Assembly (NCBI RefSeq): GCF_030732865.1
Contig: NZ_JASHKB010000006.1
Location: forward strand, 1-64,000
Reading direction: 5' to 3'
DNA: 64,000 bases
DNA from: Roseitalea sp. MMSF_3546
GTDB lineage: Bacteria; Pseudomonadota; Alphaproteobacteria; Rhizobiales; Rhizobiaceae
Part shown: in pieces, positions 43,648 through 53,700 of the stretch
Numbering within the stretch: position 1 is the first letter of the stretch
How the letters are laid out: each line of letters begins with the position of its first letter
Notes under the pieces: generated by a model
Database searches by the model: none
Seen by the model: only the letters and a program-made list of their open reading frames with translations
Told to the model about the DNA's origin: nothing
Translations under genes and position numbers: made by a program

Positions 43648-44104
43648 CCGGCATCCCACCGGTCCGGTGCACGCCACCGCCATCGCCATTGACGGCCGAT
43701 GCGTCCTGATCGCCGGCGAGGCCGGCAGCGGCAAGACCACGCTGGCCCTCGAGATCATCCGCCGCGCGCGCGCCGCCGACCGCGATGCGGGCCTGATCGC
43801 CGATGACCGGACGGACCTTGTGCCGCACCAGGGGACGCTGCTGGCCCGTTGTCCCGCGCCGATCCGCGGCAAGATCGAGATCCGCGGCTTCGGCATCGCC
43901 GATGCGACCGCCATGACCGTGGCACAAGCGCCCGTCGCGCTGCTGGTGCGATTGGTCGAGCCGGCCCGCGCCAGGCGCTTTGCCGAGGGCGAGACCGAAA
44001 CGCTCGCCGGCTGCCGGCTGCCCTGCCTGCGCCTGCCGGCCGGCCCCGCCCCATCGGCCGCCACGGCCGTGTTCGCCGCGCTCGGCCTGCCGGTCTGGCT
44101 GTGA
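43640..44104 (+). CDS. hprK: Short-form HPr kinase/phosphorylase
   Basis: 154 residues from GTG 43640, overlapping the chvG stop. The Walker A GEAGSGKT is at residues 26-33, with LIADDRTDLV and ARCPAPIRGKIEIRGFGIADA following, which correspond to the HPrK capping and signature segments. The alphaproteobacterial short form lacks the N-terminal domain of Gram-positive HprK. It would phosphorylate HPr on Ser (Ser62 of the HPr encoded at 44642), tying PTS state to ChvGI and carbon metabolism. Confidence 0.9.
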   Translation: MSDRHPTGPVHATAIAIDGRCVLIAGEAGSGKTTLALEIIRRARAADRDAGLIADDRTDLVPHQGTLLARCPAPIRGKIEIRGFGIADATAMTVAQAPVALLVRLVEPARARRFAEGETETLAGCRLPCLRLPAGPAPSAATAVFAALGLPVWL

Positions 44105-44243
44105 CCGGCCAGGTTTTGCCGGTTGTGCCGATATGCTGCACGGGCAAAACAGCGACCCCGCCTTGTCAAACGCCGGCTTTGCTGGTCATGATGAGCGCCC
44201 GGTCGGACGCCGAGCCGCAACCTGTGACGGGAGTTTGCCATCG

Positions 44244-44645
44244 ATGATTGGTGTCGTGCTGGTCACGCATGGCGCACTGGCCGACGCCTTCCTGCGGGCG
44301 GTCGAGCACGTGGTCGGCCCGCAGGCCGCCTTCGAGACGGTCTGCATCGAGGCCGACGACAACATGGAACAGCGCCGCCAGGACATCATCGAGGCGATCG
44401 GCCGGGCCGAGGGCGGCCAGGGCGTGATCGTGGTCACCGACATGTTCGGCGGCACGCCCTCCAACCTCGCCATTTCCGTCATGGAGCCGGGCCGCACCGA
44501 GGTGATTGCCGGCGCCAACCTGCCCATGCTGATCAAGCTGGCCAAGGCGCGCCAGACAGGCGACCTCGACAGCACGCTGGAACTGGCGAGCGAGGCGGGC
44601 CGCAAATACATCAACGTCGCCAGCCAGCTTCTGGCGGCCAAATGA
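44244..44645 (+). CDS. PTS EIIA, mannose-family regulatory protein
   Basis: 133 residues from ATG 44244. It begins MIGVVLVTHGALADAF, with His9 in the position phosphorylated by HPr, and continues with GVIVVTDMFGGTPSNLAISVME. This is a stand-alone EIIA-Man domain with no cognate EIIB/EIIC membrane transporter nearby. Such regulatory PTS proteins in Rhizobiales signal rather than transport. The 139-base gap after hprK is non-coding. The stop overlaps the HPr start. Confidence 0.93.
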   Translation: MIGVVLVTHGALADAFLRAVEHVVGPQAAFETVCIEADDNMEQRRQDIIEAIGRAEGGQGVIVVTDMFGGTPSNLAISVMEPGRTEVIAGANLPMLIKLAKARQTGDLDSTLELASEAGRKYINVASQLLAAK

Positions 44646-44959
44646 GCCGCGGCGACCGGATGCCGGGCTCCGGGGCCGATGCGGCCGGACCGATCTGCGC
44701 CACCTTCTCCATCACCAACAAGCGGGGCCTGCACGCCCGCGCCTCCTCGCAGCTCGTCAGGCTGGTCGAGCAGTTCGAGGCCGAGATCACCGTGTCCAAG
44801 GACGGCACGACCGTCGGCGGCACCTCGATCATGGGGCTGATGCTGCTGGCGGCCGGGCCGGGCAGCCAGGTGGAGATCTGCGCCGACGGTCCCGATGCGG
44901 CCCATGCGCTCGACCGGATCGGCACGCTGATCGCCGACCGCTTCGGCGAGGGCGAGTGA
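44642..44959 (+). CDS. ptsH: Phosphocarrier protein HPr
   Basis: 105 residues, with an N-terminal extension of about 16 residues relative to E. coli HPr. The EI phosphorylation site is His31 in [12 protein letters not shown]. The regulatory serine expected by HprK is Ser62 in [13 protein letters not shown]. Together with hprK and EIIA this is the regulatory PTS typical of the order; the EI-Ntr gene (ptsP) is not in the window. It is coupled to the EIIA gene by a 4-base overlap. Confidence 0.94.
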   Translation: MSRGDRMPGSGADAAGPICATFSITNKRGLHARASSQLVRLVEQFEAEITVSKDGTTVGGTSIMGLMLLAAGPGSQVEICADGPDAAHALDRIGTLIADRFGEGE

Positions 44960-44998
44960 CCGCGGCACATTCCGTCAGGGCGACGCCGGACATGCAGA

Positions 44999-45016
44999 CA
45001 TAAAGATTTCTTTATG
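44999..45016. promoter_or_regulatory. Candidate operator upstream of ahcY
   Basis: CATAAAGATTTCTTTATG is an inverted repeat with perfect 8-base arms around a 2-base centre, 67 bases before the ahcY start. Palindromes of this AT-rich type stand before SAM/SAH-cycle genes of Rhizobiales and have been attributed to ArsR-type SahR/SamR regulators, as far as I recall. No regulator gene is adjacent. I looked for an SAH or SAM riboswitch in the leader and could not build one. Confidence 0.6.
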
Positions 45017-45083
45017 TTGTCATTGCGCCAAGGCCGGTGCTCTGTTAGGGAGCGCCCACATATTTCGAACAACGGAGCATTTG

Positions 45084-46499
45084 ATGTCAGCTGCACCCCA
45101 GTCTGTCGCGACCGACCATGTCGTCGCCGATATCGGCCTGGCCGAATTCGGCCGCAAGGAAATCGCCATCGCCGAAACCGAAATGCCCGGCCTGATGGCG
45201 CTGCGCGAGGAATACGGGTCCGACAAGCCGCTCAGGGGCGCGCGCGTCGCCGGCAGCCTGCACATGACGATCCAGACCGCCGTTCTCATCGAGACACTCA
45301 CCGAGCTGGGTGCCGATGTGCGCTGGGCCTCGTGCAACATCTTCTCGACCCAGGATCATGCCGCCGCGGCCATCGCCGCCACCGGCACGCCGGTCTTCGC
45401 CGTCAAGGGCGAGACGCTCGAGGAATACTGGGACTATTGCGACCGCATCTTCCAGTTCCCCGATGGCGGCGCCAACATGGTCCTCGACGATGGCGGCGAT
45501 GCCACGCTGTATGTCCTGATGGGCGCGCGCGTCGAGGAAGGCGAGGAAGACCTGATCGCCAACCCGACCAGCGAGGAGGAAGAGGCCCTGTTCGCGCAGA
45601 TCAGAAAGCGCATGGCCGAGACGCCGGGCTGGTTCGTCAAGCAGCGTCACATGATCAAGGGCGTCACCGAGGAGACGACCACCGGCGTCAACCGCCTCTA
45701 CAAGATGATGGAAAAGGGTCACCTGCCCTTCCCCGCGATCAATGTGAACGACTCGGTCACCAAGTCGAAGTTCGACAACAAGTATGGCTGCAAGGAGAGC
45801 CTGGTCGACGGCATCCGCCGCGCCACCGACACCATGATGGCCGGCAAGGTCGCCGTGGTTTGCGGCTACGGCGATGTCGGCAAGGGCTCGGCCGCCTCGC
45901 TGCGCGGCGCCGGCGCCCGGGTCAAGGTCACCGAGATCGACCCGATCTGCGCGCTGCAGGCCTCCATGGACGGCTTCGAGGTGGTCCGGCTCGAAGATGC
46001 GGTCGAGACCGCCGACATCTTCATCACCACCACCGGCAACAAGGACGTCATCCGCATCGAGCACATGCGGCAGATGAAGAACATGGCCATCGTCGGCAAT
46101 ATCGGCCATTTCGACAACGAGATTCAGGTCGCCGCGCTCAAGAACCACAAATGGACCAACATCAAGGACCAGGTGGACATGATCGAGATGCCTTCGGGCA
46201 ACGCGATCATCCTTCTGTCGGAGGGCCGGCTTCTGAACCTGGGCAACGCCACGGGCCATCCGTCCTTCGTCATGTCGGCCTCCTTCACCAACCAGGTGCT
46301 GGCCCAGATCGAGCTGTGGACCCGCGGCGACAAATACGACAACCAGGTCTACATCCTGCCCAAGCACCTCGATGAAAAGGTCGCCCGGCTGCATCTGGGA
46401 CGCATCGGCGCGCGGCTGACCGAGCTCGACGCCGATCAGGCCGACTATATCGGCGTCAAGCCGGAAGGTCCCTACAAGCCCGAACACTATCGCTACTGA
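45084..46499 (+). CDS. ahcY: Adenosylhomocysteinase
   Basis: 471 residues from ATG 45084 (a TTG one codon upstream is also in frame; GGAG lies 8 bases before). The NAD-binding motif [15 protein letters not shown], the substrate segment [24 protein letters not shown] and the C-terminal [13 protein letters not shown] are diagnostic. The enzyme splits S-adenosylhomocysteine to adenosine and homocysteine with bound NAD, relieving product inhibition of methyltransferases. It is preceded by the palindrome at 44999 and followed by an intrinsic terminator. Confidence 0.97.
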   Translation: MSAAPQSVATDHVVADIGLAEFGRKEIAIAETEMPGLMALREEYGSDKPLRGARVAGSLHMTIQTAVLIETLTELGADVRWASCNIFSTQDHAAAAIAATGTPVFAVKGETLEEYWDYCDRIFQFPDGGANMVLDDGGDATLYVLMGARVEEGEEDLIANPTSEEEEALFAQIRKRMAETPGWFVKQRHMIKGVTEETTTGVNRLYKMMEKGHLPFPAINVNDSVTKSKFDNKYGCKESLVDGIRRATDTMMAGKVAVVCGYGDVGKGSAASLRGAGARVKVTEIDPICALQASMDGFEVVRLEDAVETADIFITTTGNKDVIRIEHMRQMKNMAIVGNIGHFDNEIQVAALKNHKWTNIKDQVDMIEMPSGNAIILLSEGRLLNLGNATGHPSFVMSASFTNQVLAQIELWTRGDKYDNQVYILPKHLDEKVARLHLGRIGARLTELDADQADYIGVKPEGPYKPEHYRY

Positions 46500-46523
46500 C
46501 ACGCGCGGCGATCGCCCATTTCG

Positions 46524-46554
46524 AGCCGGTCCGGTGTTTCGGGCCGGCTTTTTT
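46524..46554 (+). terminator. Intrinsic terminator after ahcY
   Basis: The stem AGCCGGTCC (46524-46532) pairs with GGGCCGGCT (46541-46549) with one G-T pair and an 8-base loop, followed by a T-run to 46554. It lies 25 bases after the ahcY stop. Confidence 0.85.
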
Positions 46555-46697
46555 CGTCGCGAGCCTTCACGCGGATTCGCTGGAAAGTTATCTTTCGGTG
46601 ATTCGTGCGTAGCGTGTGCTTTGTCGGCCGTGCGGTTGGGGGCCCGCGCATGCGGCCGGCAATGGCGTGCCTGAAGCGCACAGGCAAGGGGACCGGC

Positions 46698-49247
46698 ATG
46701 CCGGACATGGGCACGACGCGCCGCCGGCGGCGCGTGGCAGGCATTTTCACAGGCGATCGCGATGCCGGCCGCCGGCTGCCCTGCCTGCCGCACGCCCTGG
46801 CGCTTGCCGCGGCCACGGCCCTTGCCGGCCGCCCGGCGCCGGCAGCCGCGCAGCCGGTCACGGCGCCCGGCAACGAGGTACGGGTCTTCGGCCTGCCGCT
46901 CGAGACATTCGAAGTCGTCCAGTTCTCGCTTCTTGCCGGCGCTCTCGCCGCCGCCATCGCCTCGGCCGCCTGGCTGATCCGCGAGCGCGCGCGCACCGCC
47001 TCGCAGAACCTCGCCCTGCGCGGCAAGATCTCGGCCATGGGCTCGCGCATGAACCAGCTCGAGGCGCTGTCGGGCGCCGACGGCCAGCGCGCCGTGGTAT
47101 GGACCGACAAGGATGTCCGCCCCGCCATTATCGGCCGGCTGGACAGCCATGTCGGCGCGCCCGAGGGACGGTCCGACTTCCTTGCCTTCGGCCGCTGGCT
47201 CGAGCCCCGCTCGGCGGCGCGTCTGGACGAGGCCATCTCCAGGCTGCGCGACAACGCGGTGGCGTTCCACGACGTGGTGCAGACCTCGCTGGGCGCGCCG
47301 GTGGAGGTGATCGGCCGCACCGCCGGCGGCAGCGCCGTTGTCCGCTTCACCTCGCTTGTCGGCGAGCGCGCCGACCATGCGCGCCTGGTCGCCGAGCACA
47401 CCCGTCTGGTGGAGACGCTCGACACGCTCAAGGCGCTGCTGAACCAGGCCGACATGCCGGTCTGGCTGCGCAATGGCCGGGGCGAGCTGGCCTGGGTCAA
47501 CCGCGCCTATGCCGAGGCGGTCGAGTGCGACGGCCTTGATGCCGTCATCGCGCGGCAGGCCGAACTGTTCGGCAGCGCCGCCAAGAGCCAGATCATCCAG
47601 CAGCGCGCCAGCGACGGCCATTTCGCCGACACGGTCTCGACCGTGGTGCACGGCGACCGGCTGATGTACGACGTCCTCGACGTCGCCGGCCCGTCCGGCT
47701 CTGCCGGCTTCGGCCATGACCGCACCGAGACCGAGGCCGTGCGGGCCGAGCTCAACACGACCATCCGCAGTCACGAGGAAACGCTCGACGAACTGACGAC
47801 CGCCGTGGCGATGTTCGACAACGATGCCAGGCTGCGCTTTCACAACCAGGCCTTCCAGCAGATGTGGGAGCTCGATTCGACGTTTCTTGCCGGCAAGCCC
47901 GACATGTCCATGTTCCTTGACCGCCTGCGCGAGGAGGGCAAGCTGCCCGAACAGCCCGAATGGCGGCGCTGGAAGGACGATGTGCTCGGCGCATTCCAGG
48001 CGGTGGAATCGCGCGAGCACTGGTGGTACCTGCCCGACGGCCGCACGGTGCGCGTCATCGCCAATCCGCATCCGCGCGGCGGGCTGACCTGGGTGTTCGA
48101 GAACCTGACCGAGCGCATCGATCTTGAAAGCCGCTACAAGACCATGGTGCGCGTTCAGGGCGAAACGCTCGACAATCTGGCCGAAGGCGTTGCCGTCTTC
48201 GATTCCGACGGCACGCTGCGCCTGGCCAATCCGGCCTTCGAGAAGTTCTGGGGCGTGTCGCATCTGATGGCCCATGACCGCGTGCACATTTCGGCGATCG
48301 CCCAGGCCTGCGCCGCCCGGCACGGCGATCCGGGCCCCTGGGAACGGTTCGCCGGCATCGTCACCGGCTTCGACGAGGACCGCGCCGAGGCCGATGGCCG
48401 CGCACAGGCCGGCGATCTGACCCTGTCCTGGATGGTCGTGCCGCTGCCCAACGGCCAGACCATGATCACCTTCGTCGACATCACCGCCGCCGACCAGATC
48501 GAGCGCGCCCTGCGCGAGCGCAACGAGGCGCTCGAGCGCACCGCCCTGCTGCGCGACCGCTTCATCCGCCATGTGTCCTATGAGCTGCGCGTTCCGCTGA
48601 CCTCGATCTCGGGCTTCGCCGAATTGCTCGAGATGGAGGCGACCGGCCCGCTCAACGACAAGCAGCGCGAATATCTGGGCCACATCGCCGCTTCCTCCAG
48701 CGACCTGACCGAACTGACCCGCGACATCATCGACCTGGCCAGCGTCGATGCCGGCGTGCTCGAGCTCGACCTTGCGACGGTCGAACTGCAGCCGGTCATG
48801 CAGGCGGTTGCCGACGCGCTCAGGCCGCGCTTTGACGAGCACGGCATCGAACTGGTCTTGCGCATCGATCCCAATGCCGGCAGCATCGTCGCCGACCGCG
48901 CACGGCTCGAGCAGATCATGATCAACATCCTGGCCAACGCCGCCGATTTCGCGCCGGCCGACTCCGCCGTCACATTTGCCTGCGAGCGCGGCGAGACCGG
49001 CGTGACCTTCCGGATCCGCGACCGCGGCCCCGGCATCGAAGAGGCGGCGCTGGCCGATGTGTTCGAGCGCTTTCACACCGAACGCGCCGGCCGCCGCCGC
49101 GGCGCCGGGCTCGGCCTTGCCATCGTCAAGAGCTTCGTCGCCCTGCATGACGGCGACGTCGCGATCAAGTCCTCGTCCGAGCACGGCACCGAGGTGACCG
49201 TCTCCTTCCCCCAGGCGCCCGCCCGTGTCAGCGTCGCAGCCCAGTGA
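46698..49247 (+). CDS. divL: DivL-like PAS pseudo-histidine-kinase with tyrosine in the H-box
   Basis: 849 residues from ATG 46698, chosen for the AAGGGG seven bases upstream; a GTG at 46605 in the same frame would add 31 residues. A membrane helix lies at about residues 73-94, followed by three PAS-like domains (about 245-340, 360-475 and 485-600). The dimerisation helix reads FIRHVSYELRVPLTSISGF, so the phospho-acceptor His is Tyr628 (codon 48579-48581). The ATPase motifs are kept (NILANAADF, RDRGPGI, GAGLGLAI). That is the hallmark of DivL, which controls CckA and CtrA activity in the alphaproteobacterial cell cycle. It overlaps tsaE by 23 bases. Confidence 0.9.
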   Translation: MPDMGTTRRRRRVAGIFTGDRDAGRRLPCLPHALALAAATALAGRPAPAAAQPVTAPGNEVRVFGLPLETFEVVQFSLLAGALAAAIASAAWLIRERARTASQNLALRGKISAMGSRMNQLEALSGADGQRAVVWTDKDVRPAIIGRLDSHVGAPEGRSDFLAFGRWLEPRSAARLDEAISRLRDNAVAFHDVVQTSLGAPVEVIGRTAGGSAVVRFTSLVGERADHARLVAEHTRLVETLDTLKALLNQADMPVWLRNGRGELAWVNRAYAEAVECDGLDAVIARQAELFGSAAKSQIIQQRASDGHFADTVSTVVHGDRLMYDVLDVAGPSGSAGFGHDRTETEAVRAELNTTIRSHEETLDELTTAVAMFDNDARLRFHNQAFQQMWELDSTFLAGKPDMSMFLDRLREEGKLPEQPEWRRWKDDVLGAFQAVESREHWWYLPDGRTVRVIANPHPRGGLTWVFENLTERIDLESRYKTMVRVQGETLDNLAEGVAVFDSDGTLRLANPAFEKFWGVSHLMAHDRVHISAIAQACAARHGDPGPWERFAGIVTGFDEDRAEADGRAQAGDLTLSWMVVPLPNGQTMITFVDITAADQIERALRERNEALERTALLRDRFIRHVSYELRVPLTSISGFAELLEMEATGPLNDKQREYLGHIAASSSDLTELTRDIIDLASVDAGVLELDLATVELQPVMQAVADALRPRFDEHGIELVLRIDPNAGSIVADRARLEQIMINILANAADFAPADSAVTFACERGETGVTFRIRDRGPGIEEAALADVFERFHTERAGRRRGAGLGLAIVKSFVALHDGDVAIKSSSEHGTEVTVSFPQAPARVSVAAQ

Positions 49248-50790
49248 TACCGCACCCGCGCGCGCGCCACGCCGCCTCGGCCCGCTGACCGAGGCGCAGA
49301 TGCAGCGTTTCGCGCGCGATCTGGCACGCGCCGCAAGGCCCGGCGACTGCATTGCGCTGTCGGGCGATCTGGGCGCCGGCAAGTCCACCTTCGCGCGCGC
49401 CTTCATCCGCGCCGTGGCCAACGATCCCCAGGGCCGGCTCGACGTGCCGAGCCCGACCTTCACCCTGGTCCAGACCTACGCCACGCGCCCGCCCGTCAGC
49501 CATTTCGATCTCTACCGCATCGGCGATCCCGACGAGATCGGCGAATTGGGGCTGCACGAGGCGCTCGAGGGGGGCATCGTGCTCGTCGAATGGCCCGAGC
49601 GCGCCGCCGACCGCCTGCCCGCCGCCACGGTCACGATCGGATTTGCGGACGCGACCACCGACAGCGGCGCCCAGGCGCGCCTTCTGACCATCGACGCTGA
49701 TGCGCCCTTCTTCGACCGTCTCGACCGCTCGCTGGCGATCCGGCGGCTGCTGGCCGAAGCCGGCCACGCCGACGCCTGGCGCGCCGAGCTCAGCGGCGAC
49801 GCCTCCGCCCGCGACTACGAGATTGCCAAGGACGGCGACTGGCAGCGCGTTCTGATGGATGCGCCGGCGACCTTCGACGATATCATCGTCAGGGACGGCA
49901 TGAGCTATTGCCAGCTCGCCTACTGGGCCGAGGACATCGTCCCCTTCGTCGCCATCCGCAACATCCTCGCCGAAGCGGGCCTGACCGTGCCGCGCATCGA
50001 CCGCGCCGATTTCGACGCCGGGTTGATCCTGATGGAGGATCTGGGCCGCCAGGGCATCATCGACGCCGAACGCCGCCCGATTGCCGACCGCTACCTGGAA
50101 ACCGTCGCCTGCCTTGCGCAGATGCACGCCATGAACTGGCCGCAGCGCGTGCAGGTCGCGCCCGGCCGTGTGCACGAGATCCCGACCTTCGACCTGCGCG
50201 CCTTCCTGGTCGAGGTCGACCTTCTGATCGACTGGTTCGTGCCGCGCGTCACCGGCGCACCGGCGAGCGACGCCGACAGGGCCCAGTTCCACGCGATCTG
50301 GACGGCGCTTTTCGAACGCCTCGACGCCGGACCCAGATCGCTGGTCCTGCGCGACTACCATTCGCCCAACACGATCTGGCAGGCCGACCGGACGGGCATC
50401 GCCCGCGTCGGGCTCATCGACTTTCAGGACGCCGTGTTCACCCATCCGGCCTATGACGTGGTCTCGCTCGCCCAGGATGCGCGCGTCGACGTGCCCGAGG
50501 CGCTCGAAGCCGCGCTGGTCGACCATTACTGCGCCCTGCGCGCCGACGCCGACCCGGCCTTCGACGAGGCCGCGTTCCGCCGCGCCGCAGCCATCTGTGC
50601 CGCCCAGCGCAACTCGCGCATTCTGGGTATCTTCGTGCGCCTTGACGAGCGTGACGGCAAGCCGGCCTATCTGCCCCATATCGCGCGCCTGCAGGGCTAT
50701 CTTGCGCGTTCGCTCGCCCATCCGGTGCTGGCCGAGCTGAAAGCCTGGTACGAGGCGCGCGGCCTTCTGACGGCGCGCCTGTCGATGTGA
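49225..50790 (+). CDS. tsaE: TsaE-AmgK fusion: tRNA t6A ATPase plus sugar kinase
   Basis: 521 residues from GTG 49225. Residues about 15-165 are TsaE (YjeE): Walker A GDLGAGKSTFAR, then VPSPTFTLVQTY and VEWPERA. TsaE is needed with TsaBD for the t6A37 modification of tRNA. Residues about 180-515 are an aminoglycoside-phosphotransferase-fold kinase like AmgK: GDASARDYEIA, LRDYHSPNTIW (catalytic loop) and GLIDFQDAVF. AmgK phosphorylates MurNAc/GlcNAc at the anomeric carbon for peptidoglycan recycling. Its usual partner murU, expected next, is absent: addB starts within the stop codon. Confidence 0.93.
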   Translation: MSASQPSDTAPARAPRRLGPLTEAQMQRFARDLARAARPGDCIALSGDLGAGKSTFARAFIRAVANDPQGRLDVPSPTFTLVQTYATRPPVSHFDLYRIGDPDEIGELGLHEALEGGIVLVEWPERAADRLPAATVTIGFADATTDSGAQARLLTIDADAPFFDRLDRSLAIRRLLAEAGHADAWRAELSGDASARDYEIAKDGDWQRVLMDAPATFDDIIVRDGMSYCQLAYWAEDIVPFVAIRNILAEAGLTVPRIDRADFDAGLILMEDLGRQGIIDAERRPIADRYLETVACLAQMHAMNWPQRVQVAPGRVHEIPTFDLRAFLVEVDLLIDWFVPRVTGAPASDADRAQFHAIWTALFERLDAGPRSLVLRDYHSPNTIWQADRTGIARVGLIDFQDAVFTHPAYDVVSLAQDARVDVPEALEAALVDHYCALRADADPAFDEAAFRRAAAICAAQRNSRILGIFVRLDERDGKPAYLPHIARLQGYLARSLAHPVLAELKAWYEARGLLTARLSM

Positions 50791-53700
50791 TGAGCGAGCC
50801 GCGCACGCGCTACATTCATCCCAACGTCTTCACCGTCGCGCCCGGCACGCCGTTCCTGCCGGCCCTGGCGCGGGCGCTGTGCGAGGGCACGCTCGTCGAC
50901 GGCTTCGCCCATGACGGCGATCCGATGACGTTGGCCAGAGCCACCATCTATCTGCCCACGCGCCGCGCCGCGCGCGAGTTGCGCTCGGTCTTCGTCGACC
51001 TGCTCGGCAGGCGCAGCGCGCTGCTGCCCGCGATCCACGCCCTGGGCGAGTTCGACGAGGACGCGGCGGCCTTTGCCGGCGACGGCGCGGCCGCGCTCGA
51101 CATCCCGCCGGCCATCGAACCGCTGGAACGGCAATTGGCGCTGGGCACGCTGATCGCGCGCTGGACCGAGGCAATGACCGACGACCTGCACGCGCTTTAC
51201 GGCGAAGAGCGGCTGACGACGCCCGTCTCCACCGCCGACGCATTCTGGATGGCGGGCGATCTGGCCGCGCTGATCGACCAGATGGCGACCGAAGGCGTGC
51301 ATTTCGCGCAGATCGAGGCGGCCGCCCACGCCGACGTCTCGCAATGGTGGCAGGTCACGCTCGCCTTCCTCGACATCGTCAAGTCCACCTGGCCGGACTA
51401 TCTCGCCGAGCGCAACCGGCTCGACCCGGCCGATCACCGCAATCGCATGCTGCGCGCCGAGGCCGCGCGCCTGCGCGCCAATCCGCCCGACGGCCCGGTG
51501 ATCGCCGCCGGATCGACCGGTTCGATCCCGGCGACCGCGGAGCTGATCGCGACGATTGCCCGCCTGCCCCGGGGCGCGGCGGTGCTGCCGGGCTATGACA
51601 CGGCGATGGACGAGGCGACGCTGGCATTGCTCGACGCGCCCGGCGATGTCGCCTCGGTCATCGGTCATCCCCAATACGGCATGCGCAAGCTGGTGCGCGC
51701 CATCGGCGTCGTGCCGTCAGCGATCGCCGCGCTCGGCCCCGACCTGCCGCCCGCGCTGGCTGGGCGCCGCGCCTGGGTCGCCGCCGCGCTCGCCCCCGTG
51801 CCCAGAACCGCCGACTGGGCCGCGCTTCGCGATACGCTCGATGCTCGCGCCTTCGACGATGTCGCGATCCTGCACGCGGCCAATGAACGGGCCGAGGCGC
51901 TCGCCATCGCCTGCGCCCTGCGCGAGACGATCCTTGCGCCCGGCGCCACCGCCGCGCTGGTCACGCCCGACCGCAACCTCGCCCGCCGCGTCGCCGCCGA
52001 ACTGGCGCGCTTTTCGATCACGGCCGACGATTCGGGCGGGGTGCCCTTTGACCGCACGCCGCACGGCACGCTGCTGGCGCTCGTCCTCGATCTCGCCCAT
52101 GGCGAGGCCGATCCCGCCGCCCTGCTCGCCTTGCTCAAGCATCCGCTCGCCCACTTCGGTGCCGCGCCCGAAGTCCATGACGCCGCCGTCCAGAGGCTCG
52201 AAATGATGGTGCTGCGCGGCAGCGTCGGCCGCATTCGCATGGCCGATTTTCGCGCCTTCGCCGAGACCGGGCTCGGCCAGTGGTCGGACGAACGCCGCCG
52301 CAAGCCCGACTGGTTCGCCACCATCGGTTCGGCGACCTTCGATGCGGTGCGCGCGCTCGCCGGCCGGATCGAAACGGCCTTCGCCCCGCTGTGCGCGCTT
52401 GCCACGGCCCAGGCACCGACCCTGAACGCCGCCGCCCGCGCCAGCGTGCTGGCGCTCGAGGCCGTCGCGCGCGATGATTGCGGCGACCACGGCCCGCTCT
52501 ATGACGGCGAAAGCGGCAAGGCGCTGGCGGACCTTCTGGCGCGGCTCGTCCAGAGCGCCGTGCCGGTCGCGGTCACGCTCGATGAATGGCCCGACATGGT
52601 CCGTGCGCTGACCGCGTCCATCGCGCTCAAGCCGCCCGCCGGCGGCCATCCGCGCATCGCCATCTGGGGCACGTTGGAAGCGCGTCTTCAGACGGTGGAC
52701 CGTATCGTGCTCGGCGGGCTCAACGAGGGCACCTGGCCCGCCCAGACCGCCAATGACGCCTTCCTGTCGCGCCCGATGAAGGCCGAGATCGGGCTCGAAC
52801 CGCCCGAACGGCGCATCGGCCTTGCCGCCCATGACGCGCAGATGGCGCTCGGCCAGGCCGAGATCGTGCTGACCCGTTCGGTCCGCGCCGGCGGCGCGCC
52901 GGCGGTCGCCTCGCGCTGGCTGCAGCGCCTGGAGACGCTCGCCGGCGCGGATACGACCGCGCGCCTGCACGCCGCCGGCCAGCGCTTCGCCGAGCTTGCC
53001 CGCGCCGTCGATGCGCCGGTCGTCGCGACCCCGGCGAGCCGACCCGCGCCGGCGCCGCCGCCCGCCGCCCGGCCGCCGAGGCTGTCGGTCACCGATGTCG
53101 AGACGCTGCGGCGCGACCCCTATGCGCTCTATGCGCGCAAGGTGCTGCGCCTGCGCCCGCTCGAGCCGCTGGTGCGTGATCCCGATTTCGCCGATCGCGG
53201 TGCGCTGATCCACCAGGTCATGGAAGCGGCGGTGCGCGCGCGCATCGATTTCACCGCCCCCGATGCGGCGGACCGGCTCGCGCGTATTGCCCGTATGGTG
53301 TTCGACGATGAGGCGCTGCCCGCCGAGATCGACACGATCTGGTGGACGCGCATGGGCGCGGCGATCCCGCATCTGGTCGCCTGGGAGGCCGGCCGCGACG
53401 ACGCGATCGTGCAGCGGCTGGCCGAGGTGCCCGCAGGGCCCGCCCCGATTGCCGACACCGGCGTCGAACTGACCGGCCGCGCCGACCGCATCGATCTGCG
53501 CGCCGACGGCCGCGCCGACATCATCGACTTCAAGACCGGTGCCGCCCCTTCCGGCGCAAGGGTCGAACAGCTCGACGCACCGCAACTGCCGCTTGAGGCC
53601 GCGCTTCTGGCGCGCGACGGCTTTGCCCAGGCGCGCGGCCACGCGCCGGGCGATCTCGTTTATGTGCGCCTTGGCCCGCGCGGCGAGGTCGAACCCCAGC

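Noticed and set aside
44960-45083. Possible SAH or SAM riboswitch in the ahcY leader.
   Set aside because: The leader is only about 120 bases and I could not find the conserved helices; the strong palindrome is better explained as a protein operator.
45087-49463. A 1458-codon open frame antisense to ahcY, divL and tsaE.
   Set aside because: It lies opposite three conserved genes, has a low-complexity His/Gly/Arg-rich product and no recognisable domain; long antisense frames are expected in DNA this GC-rich.
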